This document shows, piece after piece, positions 1-11,849 of a stretch of 64,000 bases of DNA (the stretch's first letter is position 1; each line of letters begins with the position of its first letter). The DNA is taken from contig CM064512.1 in the NCBI GenBank assembly GCA_032716605.1, positions 28,706,640 through 28,770,639 of the forward strand, read 5' to 3'. Origin of the DNA: Paralithodes platypus. Lineage: Eukaryota > Arthropoda > Malacostraca > Decapoda > Lithodidae. The notes beneath the pieces are model-generated. The model was not told the origin of the DNA. It searched no databases and was given only the letters and a program-made list of their open reading frames with translations. The position numbers were made by a program, and so were the translations under genes.

Positions 1-2380
1 ACAGTTTGGGATGTCTGCTACGATGTCGTTCATTAAGCTCTGGAAAGTGGCCGGTGCATTTTTCAGACCATATGGCATCACGTTGCAACGGTAAGTACTG
101 CCATCCACCACAAACCCGCACACCTCTTTAGCCCGCTCAGACAGTGGTACTTGCCAGTAGCCTTTGACGAGGTCTACCTTGGTCAAGTACCTTGCTTTCC
201 CGATCTTATCCACACTGTCATCCACCCGGGGAAGAGGATATGCATTGGTGGGGGTCAACCCGTTCAACCGCCTAAAGTCAATGCAGAACCGAACTTTTCC
301 ATCAGGTTTGGGCTGCAGAGTGACAGGAGAAGTCCACCGTACTGCCCCCTTCTCGATCAAGCCTCTCGCCAGCATATACTCCAGCTCATCCCTGAGCGCT
401 GGGAGTTTAATGGGTGGCACCCGATAAGGTATCGACTTGAAGGGGGGGTGCTCTCCTACATCGACATCATGCACCGCTTGAGTAGTGAGGCCTGGGTGCT
501 CGGCAAATACAGTGGGGTATGAATCGAACAGGCGCTGCACTGCCACCTGCTGTTCCTCCGGCAGGTGCGCCAGAGCATCATGCGCACATTGGCTCGAATT
601 CCCCGCCCACTGATCAGCCGAGACATGACAATCCCAGTTATCATCCACCTGATCATTGCTGCCCCCCTCTCCTTCTCCACCATGACCGCAGCAGGTCAAC
701 ACAGGGACAGCTAGTGACTCAGGTGGGCGCCTCACATACTCCTTCAACAAATTAATGTGGCATAGTTGGTTACGCTTCTTCCGGTCTGGAGTGGCAACGA
801 GGTAATCTAGATCGGAGATCTTTGACACCACCCGATAAGGCCCAGCGTACTTGGCAGCCAGAGGATGACCTGACAAAGGCAACAGGACCAACACCTCTTG
901 ACCTACCTGAAACTCCCGCAGTTTCGCCTTAGTATCGTACCTGTCCTTCATACGGGCCTGCGAACTCACCAAATTACGCCCGGCCAGCTCCAGACTTCTA
1001 AGCATTCTCTCTCTGCTCTCGAGGACGTATCTCAACATAGAACATGGCTTAGCGGTACCCTCCCAAATCTCCTTCACCATGTGGAGAGGGCCCCTCAACT
1101 GATGAGAAGAGACGACAGTGCTGATGCCATGCTGAATCATAGTTTGTTTGAACAGATTAGATGTAAAATTAGAACCTTGGTCCGATTGCACCTCTTGCGG
1201 GTAACCATACCGCGAGCAATACAAGAGCAGGTTCCGGACAACAGTTTTCGCTGTGCCATTTCTCATTGGATATGCATCAGGATAACGAGTGGCCACATCC
1301 ATGATAGTTAATATAAATTTATTACCGGCACTAGTAGGGGGTAGGGGTCCAACCATATCAATGATGACCTTACTGAAGGGCGGTCCACTGACAGGAATGG
1401 GGTGCAACGGGGCTCTCGGAATTGTTTGGTTAGATTTTCCAACCCTCTGGCACGTATGACACCTTGCTATCCAGGTTACCACCTGCCCCTTTAACCCCGG
1501 CCACCAAAACAATTTTTCTAAAGCCGCCACCTTTTTTCTCACCCCTAGATGTCCTGCCAGTGGTATGTCATGCGCCAACCTCAGTAGGCTATGCCTGCAC
1601 TCCCGTGGCACCACCAAATGGTCCACTACTCCGGACCCCTCTTGCCAACTACGTTTAGGGTCTTGAAAACGCCTATAGAGGATGCCTTCTAAATAAAAAA
1701 AATCTCCTGGCTGTGCATCGCCGTCCTCGTCGAGCTCTACAGCTCCATTAGCACATGTTTGGAGCTCAGGGTCCTCTAGTAGCAACCGACGTATATTTGA
1801 GGGTGCCAAGCGATCTAACTGCTTCCGGAGCAATGCACGACCTTCCCCGATACTGGGCTGCTCCCTCTGTCTCTCTCGATGTACATAACGTTGCTGTCGT
1901 GGAGACTCGTCATGCCCAGCCTCGTCACTCTCGATGACAGGCCCAGGGGCTACTCCAGAATTAAGTAATGGTGCTAATACTGAATCACCCAGGAGAGCCG
2001 CCGAGTCAAAACTCTTAAAACCAACTCCTGCTTTAGCCTCCTCCTGTTGATCGTTCCTCCGCTGGTCTGAAGACGGAGGACTAGGCTGTGACACTTTAGC
2101 TGCCCGAGCTCGTGTCACAACACACGCCATGGGTTGTGTCTGGCACCGCTCGACCCACTCTTGCTCTTCCCTACTCACGTCGGCCGGCCTCTCGGCAACG
2201 ACTAAGGGTAGAACCTCAGAAGCGGGCATTGCAAAGTCGTTGCCGAGAAGAAGGTCGACGCCCTCCACTGGCAGTTCCTCCACAATCCCGATATCCAATT
2301 CACGTGCCACACCATCCACCTCCAACTCCAACCGCACCAGCGGGTATGACCGAGTTGCATTAAGACCCTGCACCACTACT
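1..2380 (-). pseudogene. pol: Gmr1-like pol: protease (partial), integrase, reverse transcriptase (partial)
   Basis: Translating leftwards from about 2380 gives a reading frame I can follow to the window edge without meeting a stop. In order: the retropepsin C-terminal part (motif LLLGNDFA), a linker, an integrase HHCC finger ending in CHTC, the catalytic core with the first two acidic residues (IDMVGPLP and QSDQGSNF), a GPYRV module, and RT from about position 600 down with PKPDGKVRFCIDF and LTKVDLVKGYWQ, so RT motif A Asp is intact here. The third integrase catalytic residue is missing: compared with the copy at 22035-24857, about 64 residues covering the Glu-containing helix are replaced by three at about 1097-1106, in frame. 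Integrase should therefore be inactive. The protease active-site end lies in the gag frame, separated by a tandem duplication. Frame openness was read by eye. Confidence 0.82.
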
Positions 2381-4106
2381 ACCCGAGCCGCACCCGAGCC
2401 GCATTTATAGGGTAGCCAGTCAAGTTTTTCATCAGAGTCTGGGAAGCACCTGTATCACGCAAGACCTCTACTCCATGCTTGTGCCCCGCCCACATCACGC
2501 AACCCCGCCCTCTATGGTCGCAAAAAACATCCTGAGCAGGGTTCGAGCCTCCCAGGTGCTTCTGCATTGGCTGTGCCTCAGCCTCTGACGAACTGCCCCG
2601 GGCAAACTCAGATGACTTCGGAGACACACCAATGTTGCAGGCCAAAGACACAGCTGCTGTAGGTGGTTTGCTAGGACAGAACCTTGCAAAGTGCCCCTTT
2701 TTATGACAATGATAACACTCCAACTCCCCTTTGGGCTTCCCTTGGTACTGGGAAGGGCCCGGCCCCTTCTTAAACGGGATGGTGCTAGTCTTGTGGTCAG
2801 TCTTGGTATCATGGCTCTTGTACTTGTTTGCATAAGGTATATCACTAACTCGGGGGGGTGGGGCGTCACGCCCCTTGTTACCTGCCTCACTACGCTGGGC
2901 AGACCCGCACCCACGAATTAGTGATAGCCGGAGGTCAGCCATCTCAGCTGCCTCCTGTAGAGTTTTTGGTTGCTTTTCTTTCAGGTTTAACGTCAGGTCG
3001 CCGCCCGTGCATTTGAAAAACTGCTCTAAAAGCACCAACTGTTTAATGTCGTCAAACGTAGTAGCTTTCTCCGACCTAAGCCAATTCCCAAAAGCATCGG
3101 ACAGCTCCCGGGCATGTTCCAAAAAGGTGCTCTCCCGACCCTTGGTAACACCCCGGAACTTCAACCTGTACGTCTCTGGTTGTAGTTCGTATGCTCTCGG
3201 GACAGCCTCCTTGAGTTCCTCATAGATAATACAAGACTCTATAGGCAATGCATCATAAGCCTTGAGTCCCTTGCCCACAAGTCTAGAGGAAACAAGGGCT
3301 GCCCACTTCTCCCCAGGCCACTGGTGTTCCTGGCACTTCTTCTCAAATCTCATGAAAAATTCAGTGACACCCGACTCATCAAATACAGGGACTAGCTACA
3401 ACAGGTGCGACAAAGACTGATCATGCCCACGATTCCCACCACCGAGACGTTGCCCTGTCGTTTCCACCCGAGTCTTCTCAAGATCGATATCTGCACGGTA
3501 CCTGGTAGACTCAGCCTCCGACTCGGATTTTATTCTCGCGAGTTCGAGATCAGTCTGTTGTTTAGCCTTAGCGAGTTCGAGATCCGTCTGTTGTTTAACC
3601 TTAGCGAGACGTTCCTCACGCTCAGCCTGCATCTTAGCCATCTCAAGCTGGAAGAGCATTTCTGTAGTGAAACTTTGAGGAGGAGGTGCAACTATTGGAG
3701 GCCCACCCAGCGATCCTAAACCACGCTGCCAGCGGCTATCGGCCTGCGGGAACGTACTAAACTCCGGCATCCTAGAGGTCCCGATGGGAGTAGAGTGGAG
3801 GGGGGGCTCGAGCAGAAGTCCCAGAGCACCCTCTCCACCCTGGACCTCACTAGCCGCCCCCAGTACGCTAGCCCTCAAATCGTTCTTCTTGATGCCATGA
3901 GCCACCTTAAGCCCCATGAGGGGAGCCAAACACTGTAGACCATACTTGCTAATTCCCTCTAGTCGATCAGCTGTTATAGGCACCTCCAAAAACTTCTTTG
4001 CGGCCTCGTCACTAGTTACTAACCCCACTGGCATCTGCTCATCAGAGCCTGCATCATTCCCTGAACTCTCAGTATGATCTGATTCGTCTCCCATTGTGTC
4101 CACCAA
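2379..4106 (-). pseudogene. gag: Gmr1-like gag plus start of protease (nonsense codon)
   Basis: The frame runs from 4106 to 2379 with one in-frame TAG at 3396-3398, where the related copy has a lysine codon. The N-terminal 236 codons hold an acidic head, a proline-rich stretch (LHSTPIGTSRMPEF) and a charged helical segment with a duplicated KQQTDLELAKA unit. The second part holds the capsid domain (MRFEKKCQEHQWP to ADLRLSLIRG) including LVLLEQFFKC, which resembles the SCAN domain, then one zinc knuckle of CX2CX4HX4C type (CYHCHKKGHFARFC) at about 2690-2730, and finally LRDTGASQTL, the aspartic protease active site. Gag and protease are thus one frame in this family. Gag packages RNA in cytoplasmic particles; this copy would give a truncated product. 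Some lower-quality overlapping frames on both strands are shadows. Confidence 0.87.
2381..2402 (-). repeat. 11-bp tandem duplication breaking the gag-protease frame
   Basis: ACCCGAGCCGC occurs twice in immediate succession at 2381-2391 and 2392-2402. Eleven is not a multiple of three, so the second copy shifts the frame and the gag-protease reading ends at 2379, a few residues after the protease active site. The paralogous element at 21460 has one copy of the corresponding sequence. Confidence 0.9.
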
Positions 4107-4302
4107 AAATTCTCACGTTTATAAAAAAAAAAAAAAGTACCCAAGCTCCTATGTAGCACTATTCACTTGCCAAAAATGTCTGAAGACTCTCAAGTGCTAT
4201 ACTACTTTGCCAAAAAATTCCAACGTGCCCACTATATTCCTCAATAAAACAAATGACCACAACAATACTGCAATTATCTCTTAGTTCACAAGATCCTGAG
4301 CT

Positions 4303-4311
4303 AGGTCGCCA
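4303..4311 (-). promoter_or_regulatory. primer-binding site
   Basis: On the minus strand TGGCGACCT starts two bases after the LTR end (GTAACA then AA). The same nine bases follow the LTR of the plus-strand copy at 19551. TGG at the start matches a tRNA CCA end. The exact primer tRNA is not decided; an arginine tRNA is a candidate from memory. Confidence 0.75.
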
Positions 4312-4313
4312 TT

Positions 4314-6020
4314 TGTTACGATCCAGGTTCTTAAAGACACAGGGCTCTTCAACATTGGACTAGATAATGGCAAAAAGCAACAACGGTAACACTAGATCCA
4401 ACCCCTGCCTTAAACACTGGAAAACAAAACACCATTACCGCCCTGAGTCGTGCCTGGACAACGAGGTATCCTATGACTCGGTAACTGGTGCACACACACT
4501 AGGCTGACGCTCAATGAAACAGCCTATTCTCAAACAGTAAAAGATTACTTGATTATGTTACACAAAGAAAAGATAGTTAACGTGATTAATTAACGTTACG
4601 GTAGATACTCAAATAACTGGCACTCCTGTATTAAAGAAAGTGCAATGCTAGTCCTGCAACATCAACTGGAAACTTCTGAAATAAGTCTGATGCTGGGAAG
4701 ATGTCCGTAAAGAATCTTGAACAATTATAATGCAGAATACGGGTCACAATAAATGCTAGGACATATAGTAATAATAGGCAGGCGAATAATAAAGACTGCG
4801 CAAAGGTAGTAATGCTCGACAACTAAAGAAATGCTTCGTGACACAACGCAACAGCCTACTCGGGTTGTGCAACTCAACAACAACCTCGGCTCAAAAGTGC
4901 AGTGAATAATAATGCTGCATACATATAATAATGGGGCTTATCTCTAACCAGTGTCTGCTCAGTTAATAAAGTCTAGCTGGGGTATCAAGGCAGGGCAACA
5001 ATGGGCGAGCATGCGGCTCGTAGCCTAACGTTGTCCGAGGGTGGTATAATGAAGAATACGTTATATGACGGGGATGCTCTCTTGATAAATCTAGGTCTCT
5101 AGTACCTAGCTCTATCCTGGCGATCCCTCAGAAGTCAACACAAAGAGGCAGCACTATGTTGTGAGGGATAGGCTATGGCCCTCTCACACCACAGCGCTGT
5201 GCTCGCAAAGTAAACCAACCCGAAGACAACTTAGGCTCCCACAGTACCTGTCGATGTCATGCAGAGCTTAGCTAACACTGCACACATCGGAGACAACGAC
5301 ACAGTAACCTAACCCCCAGTCTAGCTTTAGACAACCAAGCAGAATCACTCAACACCTAGCAAGGGAGACATATACCGGTCTACAACCTTCCCGAGAGAGG
5401 ACACATACGGAAAAGTCCGTCTCTCTAAACCTCAATAAAGCATAATACCTCCTTAACCTAATACATGGAAATATCTGAGAGCTTCGCGTACAATACGACT
5501 GGTCGACGGTGAACGTCTATGCTGAAACCAGAAGGGATGTTGAGTTTAATAAAGATTAGAGAATGAGAAAGGAGAAGTCGAGAGAGAGAAATAGTATGCA
5601 AAGTAGCGAGTATGGGGGACAGAATTGCAAAGGATGTAGGCGATACGCGTGTCAGGCAAGCTCTGAGCTGGTAAAGAACACGAGGCCGCGACGGGAAGGG
5701 ACTAGTTGACCACCCGGCCGCCAACGCCGTCAGCGCCCAAGCGAGCCGCGTCATAGCTCAACTCGCTGCCAGGTGTACTCCCTCACACTCTCTCGCTCGC
5801 CTCCCACACAAGCAACATTTATATTATAGCGAATATAAAATATAAGGCGCGGTCACAGACCAAAACAAAGACCATTTTCTAGACTGTCTGTGGCAACACG
5901 ACACTAATGAAATAAAGCAGATCATTCTAGGACAACTGTAGCCTATCCCCCCATCCTGGCGAGCGCTAGCGAGCTGCACTGCCTCACGCAACCATTCTGC
6001 TAACGCCAGGAGGCATCACA
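4314..6020 (-). repeat. 5' LTR of the minus-strand Gmr1-like element
   Basis: On the minus strand the block starts TGTGATGCCTCC (6020 leftwards) and ends ATCGTAACA (4314), so it has TG...CA ends. Its last ~55 bases align with the end of the LTR at 17672-19548 (shared CTAGTCCAAT and AGAGCCC words), and its start with TGTGACGCTTC there. Length about 1.7 kb, close to the 1.88 kb of the other family. The interior is diverged from that LTR and has no credible gene. Confidence 0.78.
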
Positions 6021-6049
6021 ATATGAATGCCAACCAATGCTTCGTGATA

Positions 6050-6740
6050 AATTTATCTTAACAACTAAACATACATGGGTTATATAAGACCTTAACGCAC
6101 AATACAACTGGCCAGCATTAAGCTGATTATGCAGAGTTAACCAGAGGGGGTATAATATTAATAAAAGGTGGTGAAAGATATGGACAATGAGAGAGATAGG
6201 CAGAGGAAAAGGTTCTCAGGTGCAGAGAGGGGGATAGATATCAAAGGGATAAGAGGGATGCGTTCTAGAAACCAGATCTGAGGGAGAGAGTGGCAAGAGA
6301 GCTGTATATATACTAGCACTAGCTCGCACCGCGTAAGCAAAGCGGTAACAAGTCCTCCAGCCAATCCCAAAGAGGCCAACCAACCATGACGTCACCAAGC
6401 ATGGTAAAAAACTCCTCCAACCAATCGCCAAGAGGCCAGCCAGCCGTGACATCATCGAGCATGGCAAAAAACACTGCGTGCCTCCTCTCACTCTGTTCTA
6501 CTCTCTCTCTCTCTCTCTCTCAAATCCTATCATTACTACTTAATGATAAAACATATACTTCGCAATTAAATATATAAAGCCTTGACATGGTCGAAAACAA
6601 AGAGCCTTTCTGGACTGCCCATGACACAAGCTTTCATATGAAATAAAGCACACAATAATACATCAACTGTAGCCACATCTACTGCCCTGGCGATCCTAGC
6701 GAGTCACCGTAGGACAAGCCATGCGGTTCTAACGGAGTGG
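6050..6740 (-). repeat. diverged partial LTR copy in tandem with the 4314-6020 LTR
   Basis: Line-by-line comparison with 5440-6015 gives the same order of blocks: a CATGG word, ACAATACAACTGG versus ACAATACGACTGG, a purine-rich GAGAGAG segment, then AAACAAAGA, AATGAAATAAAGCA versus ATGAAATAAAGCA, ACAACTGTAGCC, CCTGGCGA and GCGAG. It lacks the inner half. It is either a remnant of an older element of the same family into which the younger one inserted, or an LTR-internal duplication. A CT microsatellite lies at 6503-6522. Confidence 0.7.
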
Positions 6741-6765
6741 TTAACTTCACACAGGGTACGAAAAC

Positions 6766-7210
6766 AAAGAGTCAGTACGAGTCAACACAAGTCAACAAGA
6801 GTGTATCAAGAGTCAACAAGAGTGTAACAAGAGTTAACAAGAGTGTAACGAGTCATGAAGAGTGCTCCCAAGAGTGTCCCCCATTGTGCAGGTGCTCGAT
6901 TCACCCAAGAGTGTAACAAGAGGCAACACGAGTCACAAAGAGTTATGCAGAGTTCAACAAGAGTCAACACGAGTCACCTAGAGTCAACAAGAGTTAACAC
7001 GTGTCTACACGTGTGTCCTTAGGACTCATGACGGGGACATGAAATTTCATGCATGCATGACATTTCTAGGCCACATCACGAGTCCCCAGGACACACCCCG
7101 ATACCAACATGACTCACACGAGTGTAGCACAAGTCACAAAGAGTCACGAAGAGTATGCCCGAGTCATGGCCGAATCTGAAAATGTCCTGACTCGTGCTGG
7201 ACTCGGGCAC
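6766..7210. repeat. degenerate short-word array (CAAGAGTCAACA-type)
   Basis: More than twenty copies of AGAGT/CGAGT words follow one another at about 11-bp spacing (for example ACAAGAGTGTAACAAGAGTT at 6816), first in one orientation and then, after about 7170, also as ACTCGTG and ACTCTTG on the other strand. A central palindrome CATGAAATTTCATG sits at about 7045. No coding potential is seen. Confidence 0.7.
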
Positions 7211-7286
7211 CGACTCTTGTATGTGTGAACCATGCTTTAACTCCGAGTGTGGTTCCTTTTAATTATCAGTTGGCTTATCAGACGAG

Positions 7287-7774
7287 TTAACACCTTACGA
7301 GCGGCCTATGCGGTTTATTTATATGTACCGCACAGCGGGGTGTTTTTAGCCAAAATAGGGCTGTTTACGTGATCATTTTCATGCCTAAATAAGACCCAGA
7401 ACGTAAAACAAGTACCTATCCCTGAAAGGGCATAAACAGAGCTTTCGAATGACACCGTAACGATCCTTGTATGATGGATAGTTTTCTTGCAATAACCGTG
7501 CAACGCGAGTGCAAAAATCAGGTAATTCGGTACTTTCGGTACATAATTGAGTATGTAGCGAGTGAGAGAGGGAGGAGGGAGCTGAGATTTGTGTCAGTAG
7601 GTTCGCCGCGGTGGTCTGGAGCAGTCATACGCTCGCTAGTCTCCTGCCACCACTTGTCTCTCTCTCTCAGCCACATTACGTGCTGAAATTGCCACTCGAC
7701 CTATGTCGAGCGCCGCCACATAGTCCAGCTTTTTTTAACTCGACTTATGTTGCTCGCCGCTAATTAAGGGTTAA
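7287..7774 (+). mobile_element. piggyBac-type MITE, family A copy 1
   Basis: A 480-bp block is flanked by TTAA on both sides (7287-7290 and 7771-7774). Termini are CACCTTACGAGCGGC on the left and, reverse complemented, CCCTTAATTAGCGGC on the right: imperfect inverted repeats typical of piggyBac non-autonomous elements. A second copy with few differences is at 16918-17405 and an inverted, truncated one at 27867-28251. Its right end shares GCCACATAGTCCA with the right end of the full piggyBac at 57000. Short open frames inside are not convincing genes. Confidence 0.85.
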
Positions 7775-10700
7775 TAACTGCATAAGAGACTATACTCGTA
7801 ATTCAATAAGGCGCATTGTACTTCTACGTATAAGGTCGCGCAACGAAACAGCTTTTGTGAGCAGCTGTACATACGACAATATGTTCGATGTATTAACTTT
7901 TAAATTGACGATTTCATTGACTTTACTTTTTGTTTTAATTTTCTAAGCAAGGGTACCCAATCTCCCCCGCAAGTCACGTTTGGTCACACCTTGTATGATG
8001 GGCGTATCAGCACACCTCGTAATAAATCACTGCTTAAAACCAGGCGGAAAACATATATTACCAAATGGGACTTTCCCTGATACTTGCAGAATATGTAAAA
8101 CAATACATCTTCCTTCCAATTCATAGTACGGTATATACTGTATATATATATATTGTTACGTATCTTGATCCTCAATTGGTTAACTTGATGAATCTAGATA
8201 GCACAGAGATATATATTTAGGTATCAGTCAGCTGAAGGCAAAACGAAAGTAAAATCTAATAAAATTATTTCCTGTTGTTGCTTCATTTCCTTTTGGATCT
8301 TAGGACTTGGTATCCTTTATTGACTGATACTCTTTAATTATGAAAAAATACTGAAACTAATGAAAGTAATGTAGTATTAATAAATAATTATTATTTAACC
8401 GAAGCTTAGTAGGCTATGGTTATGAACCGAATAAGTTATATCTAAAGAAGGACTATTAATTATATATCAAGTCTTGAATGATAAATATTAAGGTAAGAAT
8501 ATTTCTGTCTCTTACCCTTTTTGAAATGAATAGATAGTTTTCTTATATCATGTCCTTTTATTTATATTTAATGTAGTTATTATTCTTGGTTCTTGTCTTA
8601 CGTTAATAGTAATATATTATTAATATCAGGATTAATATCAAAGTCACATAAAAAGTTAGATATATATTTAATTATTAGATAAATGTATTTTCTTAACCAC
8701 GTAACATTGAGGTTTGATTATGAGTAAATTAAGTTACAGGATCGCTTTATAGATTCGATTCAGGTCTCACTCAAATAATATGAAAAACAAAAATAATATT
8801 TTTGAAGCTAAAAAAAATTTCTTCAGCTTAGCAAATCACTAGAAGTAACATTAAAACAGCCATGTTAGTCTAAGGCGATATTACTAATATGAGACAATAG
8901 TATCACCGTTCTTGTTCTTACCAGCAATGTAAGCTTAATTAAAAGAAAATTAAAGAACTCGCAAGTATTAATATAAAACAATAGTATTACTTTTATCATA
9001 ACCCAATTACTTAAAGAGTAGCTTTAGTCCACAAGTCAGTCAACTAAAATAGTTAAGTACATAATAGTAGCGTTAACGTTAATTCCCAATCACATATCTC
9101 ACTAACCAACATACTGTAAGTGTTTACACCGAACACACTTAACACACACTTATATAATCTGACTGACAGTCACAATCCCATTATAATACTTCACCCCGTC
9201 TTCCTCCAGCTGCTAAATGTTCACCTTCCCAAATCCAAATGTGACTGATTTGAATGGCCACTACTCGGGTCTTATATACTATGCAATGATGGTGTAGGAA
9301 CGAATCAGGAGGCGGGGATGGTGCGCGCCCCAATCACAGCTCTTCTAGTTGCGTAGCAGATGCGTGGTCCAATGGAATCGATGATAGTCATAGCGTCGGG
9401 TCAACGAAGTAGTTTGCAGGGTCCGAAAGGAGAGCCCATATGACGCCCGCAGGTGTGAAGGCTGGTTTGCTGGTATGCGGACGAGCTAGTTCCCTCGCTC
9501 ACTGGTCTGCTTGCTGCCCGGGTAATTCGGCACTCCTTCAACTCTTAACTCTAACTCTTAAATAAACACATACAGGGCTCCGTATGTCAGAATATATATA
9601 TATATATACAATTTAACGTACGCCTGAGCTCAGACTTTAAATTAGGGTTATGGCATGTGTTCATTGATTAAGCTATTCGGAGTAGTATTGATACATGGTT
9701 AAGGTGAATATGAAAGTTGATTAGATTCACGAAGGTTTTAATCAAAGTTTTCATAGCAACAATACAGTCACGTGTTATAATATGCAAGTATGAATATACT
9801 TACAGCTTGAACAATACGTATTAAACATGCTACTTATTAATATCATAATTATTAGTATTGAGTGTTTGCCTAATGTATAAACATACAAAAGCCAAAACTA
9901 AGTTTTACTTGTGTAAAACATATATTCCCGTGCCAATTTATTCCATACATTAGCGGCCACAAGTAGACATTTCTAAAGCCTTGGATAGAGTCTGGCATAT
10001 ATCTCATATTTATAAAATACCCTCCTTCTGTGCCTATCCTTCTATCTGTGCCTATATCTCCAATTTACTGTATTTTCTGACTTCCATTATTGCAGGCCAT
10101 CGCTCACCTCCTCAATCTATCAACTATAGTGTTCCCTAGGGCTCTTGATCCCTATCTCCAGTTATATTAAAAATATTTATGAACGATCTTATCAACTTTA
10201 CTTCTAGTCCTATCCACTCATACAACACAAACATATTGAAAACAAAACAATTGTCCATACATTATAAGGGTTTATACTTTGTAATATAAAGTTGACCATG
10301 GTAACAATAATTGAGATAGGATGTGAGCATTGATTATAAAAGTGGTGCTTGTTATGGCTTTATGTGGGACAACAGAACACACCACCATACAGAAGCCTAA
10401 CAGGTAGAGGGGAGGGTAACGAAGAGTGATGCTGCTGAGTTCTTGTTCATGTTACTTCATACCCATGGGACCAGCCTCGGCTCTGTCTCCCCACATACCA
10501 GTGGTTTCCCCAGGGGAGAAGGGGTGAAAGAAGAGGTAGGGGAAGCCACGCTATGTTTTTGAAAGATGAAAGAGCGTGGTAAAGTAAAGATGGTGAGCCG
10601 TCCACCTTCCATTGTGTGTGGGAGTTTTGTCTTTTATGTCTTTCCATTGTATTAGGTGTTTGTCTTCAATCTAACTAGTCTTTACTACTTTCATTATCAA

Positions 10701-11040
10701 TATATGGAATAATTGTCTTCATTAATAGTTTACAAAGGTAATGTGTTCGTTGTCGTTCGCCTTGGATATCTTGTATTAGGTGACGCTACTTGAGAACCAT
10801 GACTGCATATCCTATCTTTATTATATTCATTCATTTGTTGGAGTGCTGGGTCTTCCTTTGATTTAATTTGTTCACCAATTCTTGTTGCTTGGCTGTGGAG
10901 GCGAACGTTCAGAGGTAATGTATTGATTGATTCGTTTATGTGTATGTGTTATCAGTATGAATGGTGTTGTTGATTTGTAGCAAATCTTAATGCTCGCTTT
11001 GTATTTTATGTAGTTTTCTAAGTTTCGTTTTTCTTAAAGA
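7775..11040. other. AT-rich DNA without recognisable genes
   Basis: No supported coding region is seen. There are TA microsatellites at about 8140-8152 and 9591-9608. Around 9060-9500 GC content rises and a TATA-like GTATATAAGACC reads on the minus strand, which could be an old LTR promoter, but I could not define ends. Possible TGTTACG LTR-like boundary at 8154. Confidence 0.5.
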
Positions 11041-11288
11041 GTGTGTTGAGATTAGCAGATATTAGGAGTACATAGGAGTACAAAGGAAATCAAGCACCAA
11101 CAGGTATAGTGACCCTTCTAGGCTGCTTGTCGTCCAAAACACTGAGGATCAAGTGTCCAAACAGTGGTTTAGAGTGGGTAAGGGAACATTAGAAAGGGAA
11201 CTACTGCCCTGGAACTAATGTCCATGGCAGGATTTGGAAGTTAGTAGGGGACAGAGGGGTTAGTTACTGAGGGGGAGATCAAATACAG

Positions 11289-11660
11289 TTATTCATTTAC
11301 AAACGCAGTCAGTCGCAGGTTTGATGCAAGATATTTATCTAGGCGAAGTTTAAAAGAATCAACGGTGCTGCAGTCTATAACGTTTTGGGGAAGCCCATTC
11401 CACAAGTTGACAACTCGATTGAAGAAGAAATTCTTAGATTCGTGAGAGTTAAAAGAATTACCAATAATTTTGCAACCGTTTCCCCGCGTGAAATTAGATT
11501 GGTCGATAGTGAAGTACTTCCTACAGTTCATATTGTCGATGCCTTTTATGATTTTGAAAACTTGAATTAAGTTGCCTCTTAATATTCGGTGGGTTAAAGG
11601 AAATAGATTTAATTCTCTAAGACGCTCCTCGTATGGTTTGTTTATTAGGCTAGGTATCAT
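11289..11660 (-). pseudogene. CR1-like LINE ORF2 C-terminal region
   Basis: A 123-codon frame begins MIPSLINKPYEERLRELNLF and contains LWNGLPQNVIDCSTVDSFK, the usual tail after RT in CR1/Jockey-type ORF2 proteins. The same segment occurs at 57945-58229 and, in another family, at 53290-53520. It is the C-terminus of the LINE whose RT lies at 12662-13505, separated by the nested SINE. Confidence 0.85.
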
Positions 11661-11818
11661 TTTGGTAACTCTACGTTGAATTCGTTCTAGCTTGTTTATA
11701 TCTTTTTGGTAATAAGGGCACCAGGATTGAACGCAGTATTCCAGAAGAGGGCGGACTAAGGAATTGTAAAGAGTTAAGATAACTTCTTTGGATTTATGCT
11801 CAAATGACCTGCCTATAA

Positions 11819-11820
<2 letters not shown>

Positions 11821-11849
<29 letters not shown>

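Larger units (their letters stand above)
1..6020 (-). mobile_element. Gmr1-like Ty3/Gypsy LTR retrotransposon, 3' part beyond window
   Basis: Reading leftwards, the element has a 5' LTR (6020 to 4314), a primer-binding site, gag, protease, integrase and then reverse transcriptase, which is cut by the window edge. It parallels the complete copy at 17672-27064 domain for domain, but the LTRs are clearly diverged, so this is another subfamily. Integrase lies before RT, as in Gmr1-like elements. The 3' LTR and target-site duplication are outside the window. Damage seen: a nonsense codon in gag, an 11-bp duplication at the gag-protease junction and a large in-frame deletion in integrase. Confidence 0.88.

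Noticed and set aside
6740..7210. CRISPR-like array
   Set aside because: Words are degenerate, spacing is about 11 bp with no unique spacers, and the sequence is clearly eukaryotic.
8154..9560. Possible solo LTR on the minus strand (TGTTACG at 8154; TATA-like word near 9280)
   Set aside because: I could not find the other end, a target duplication or similarity to the two LTRs in the window.
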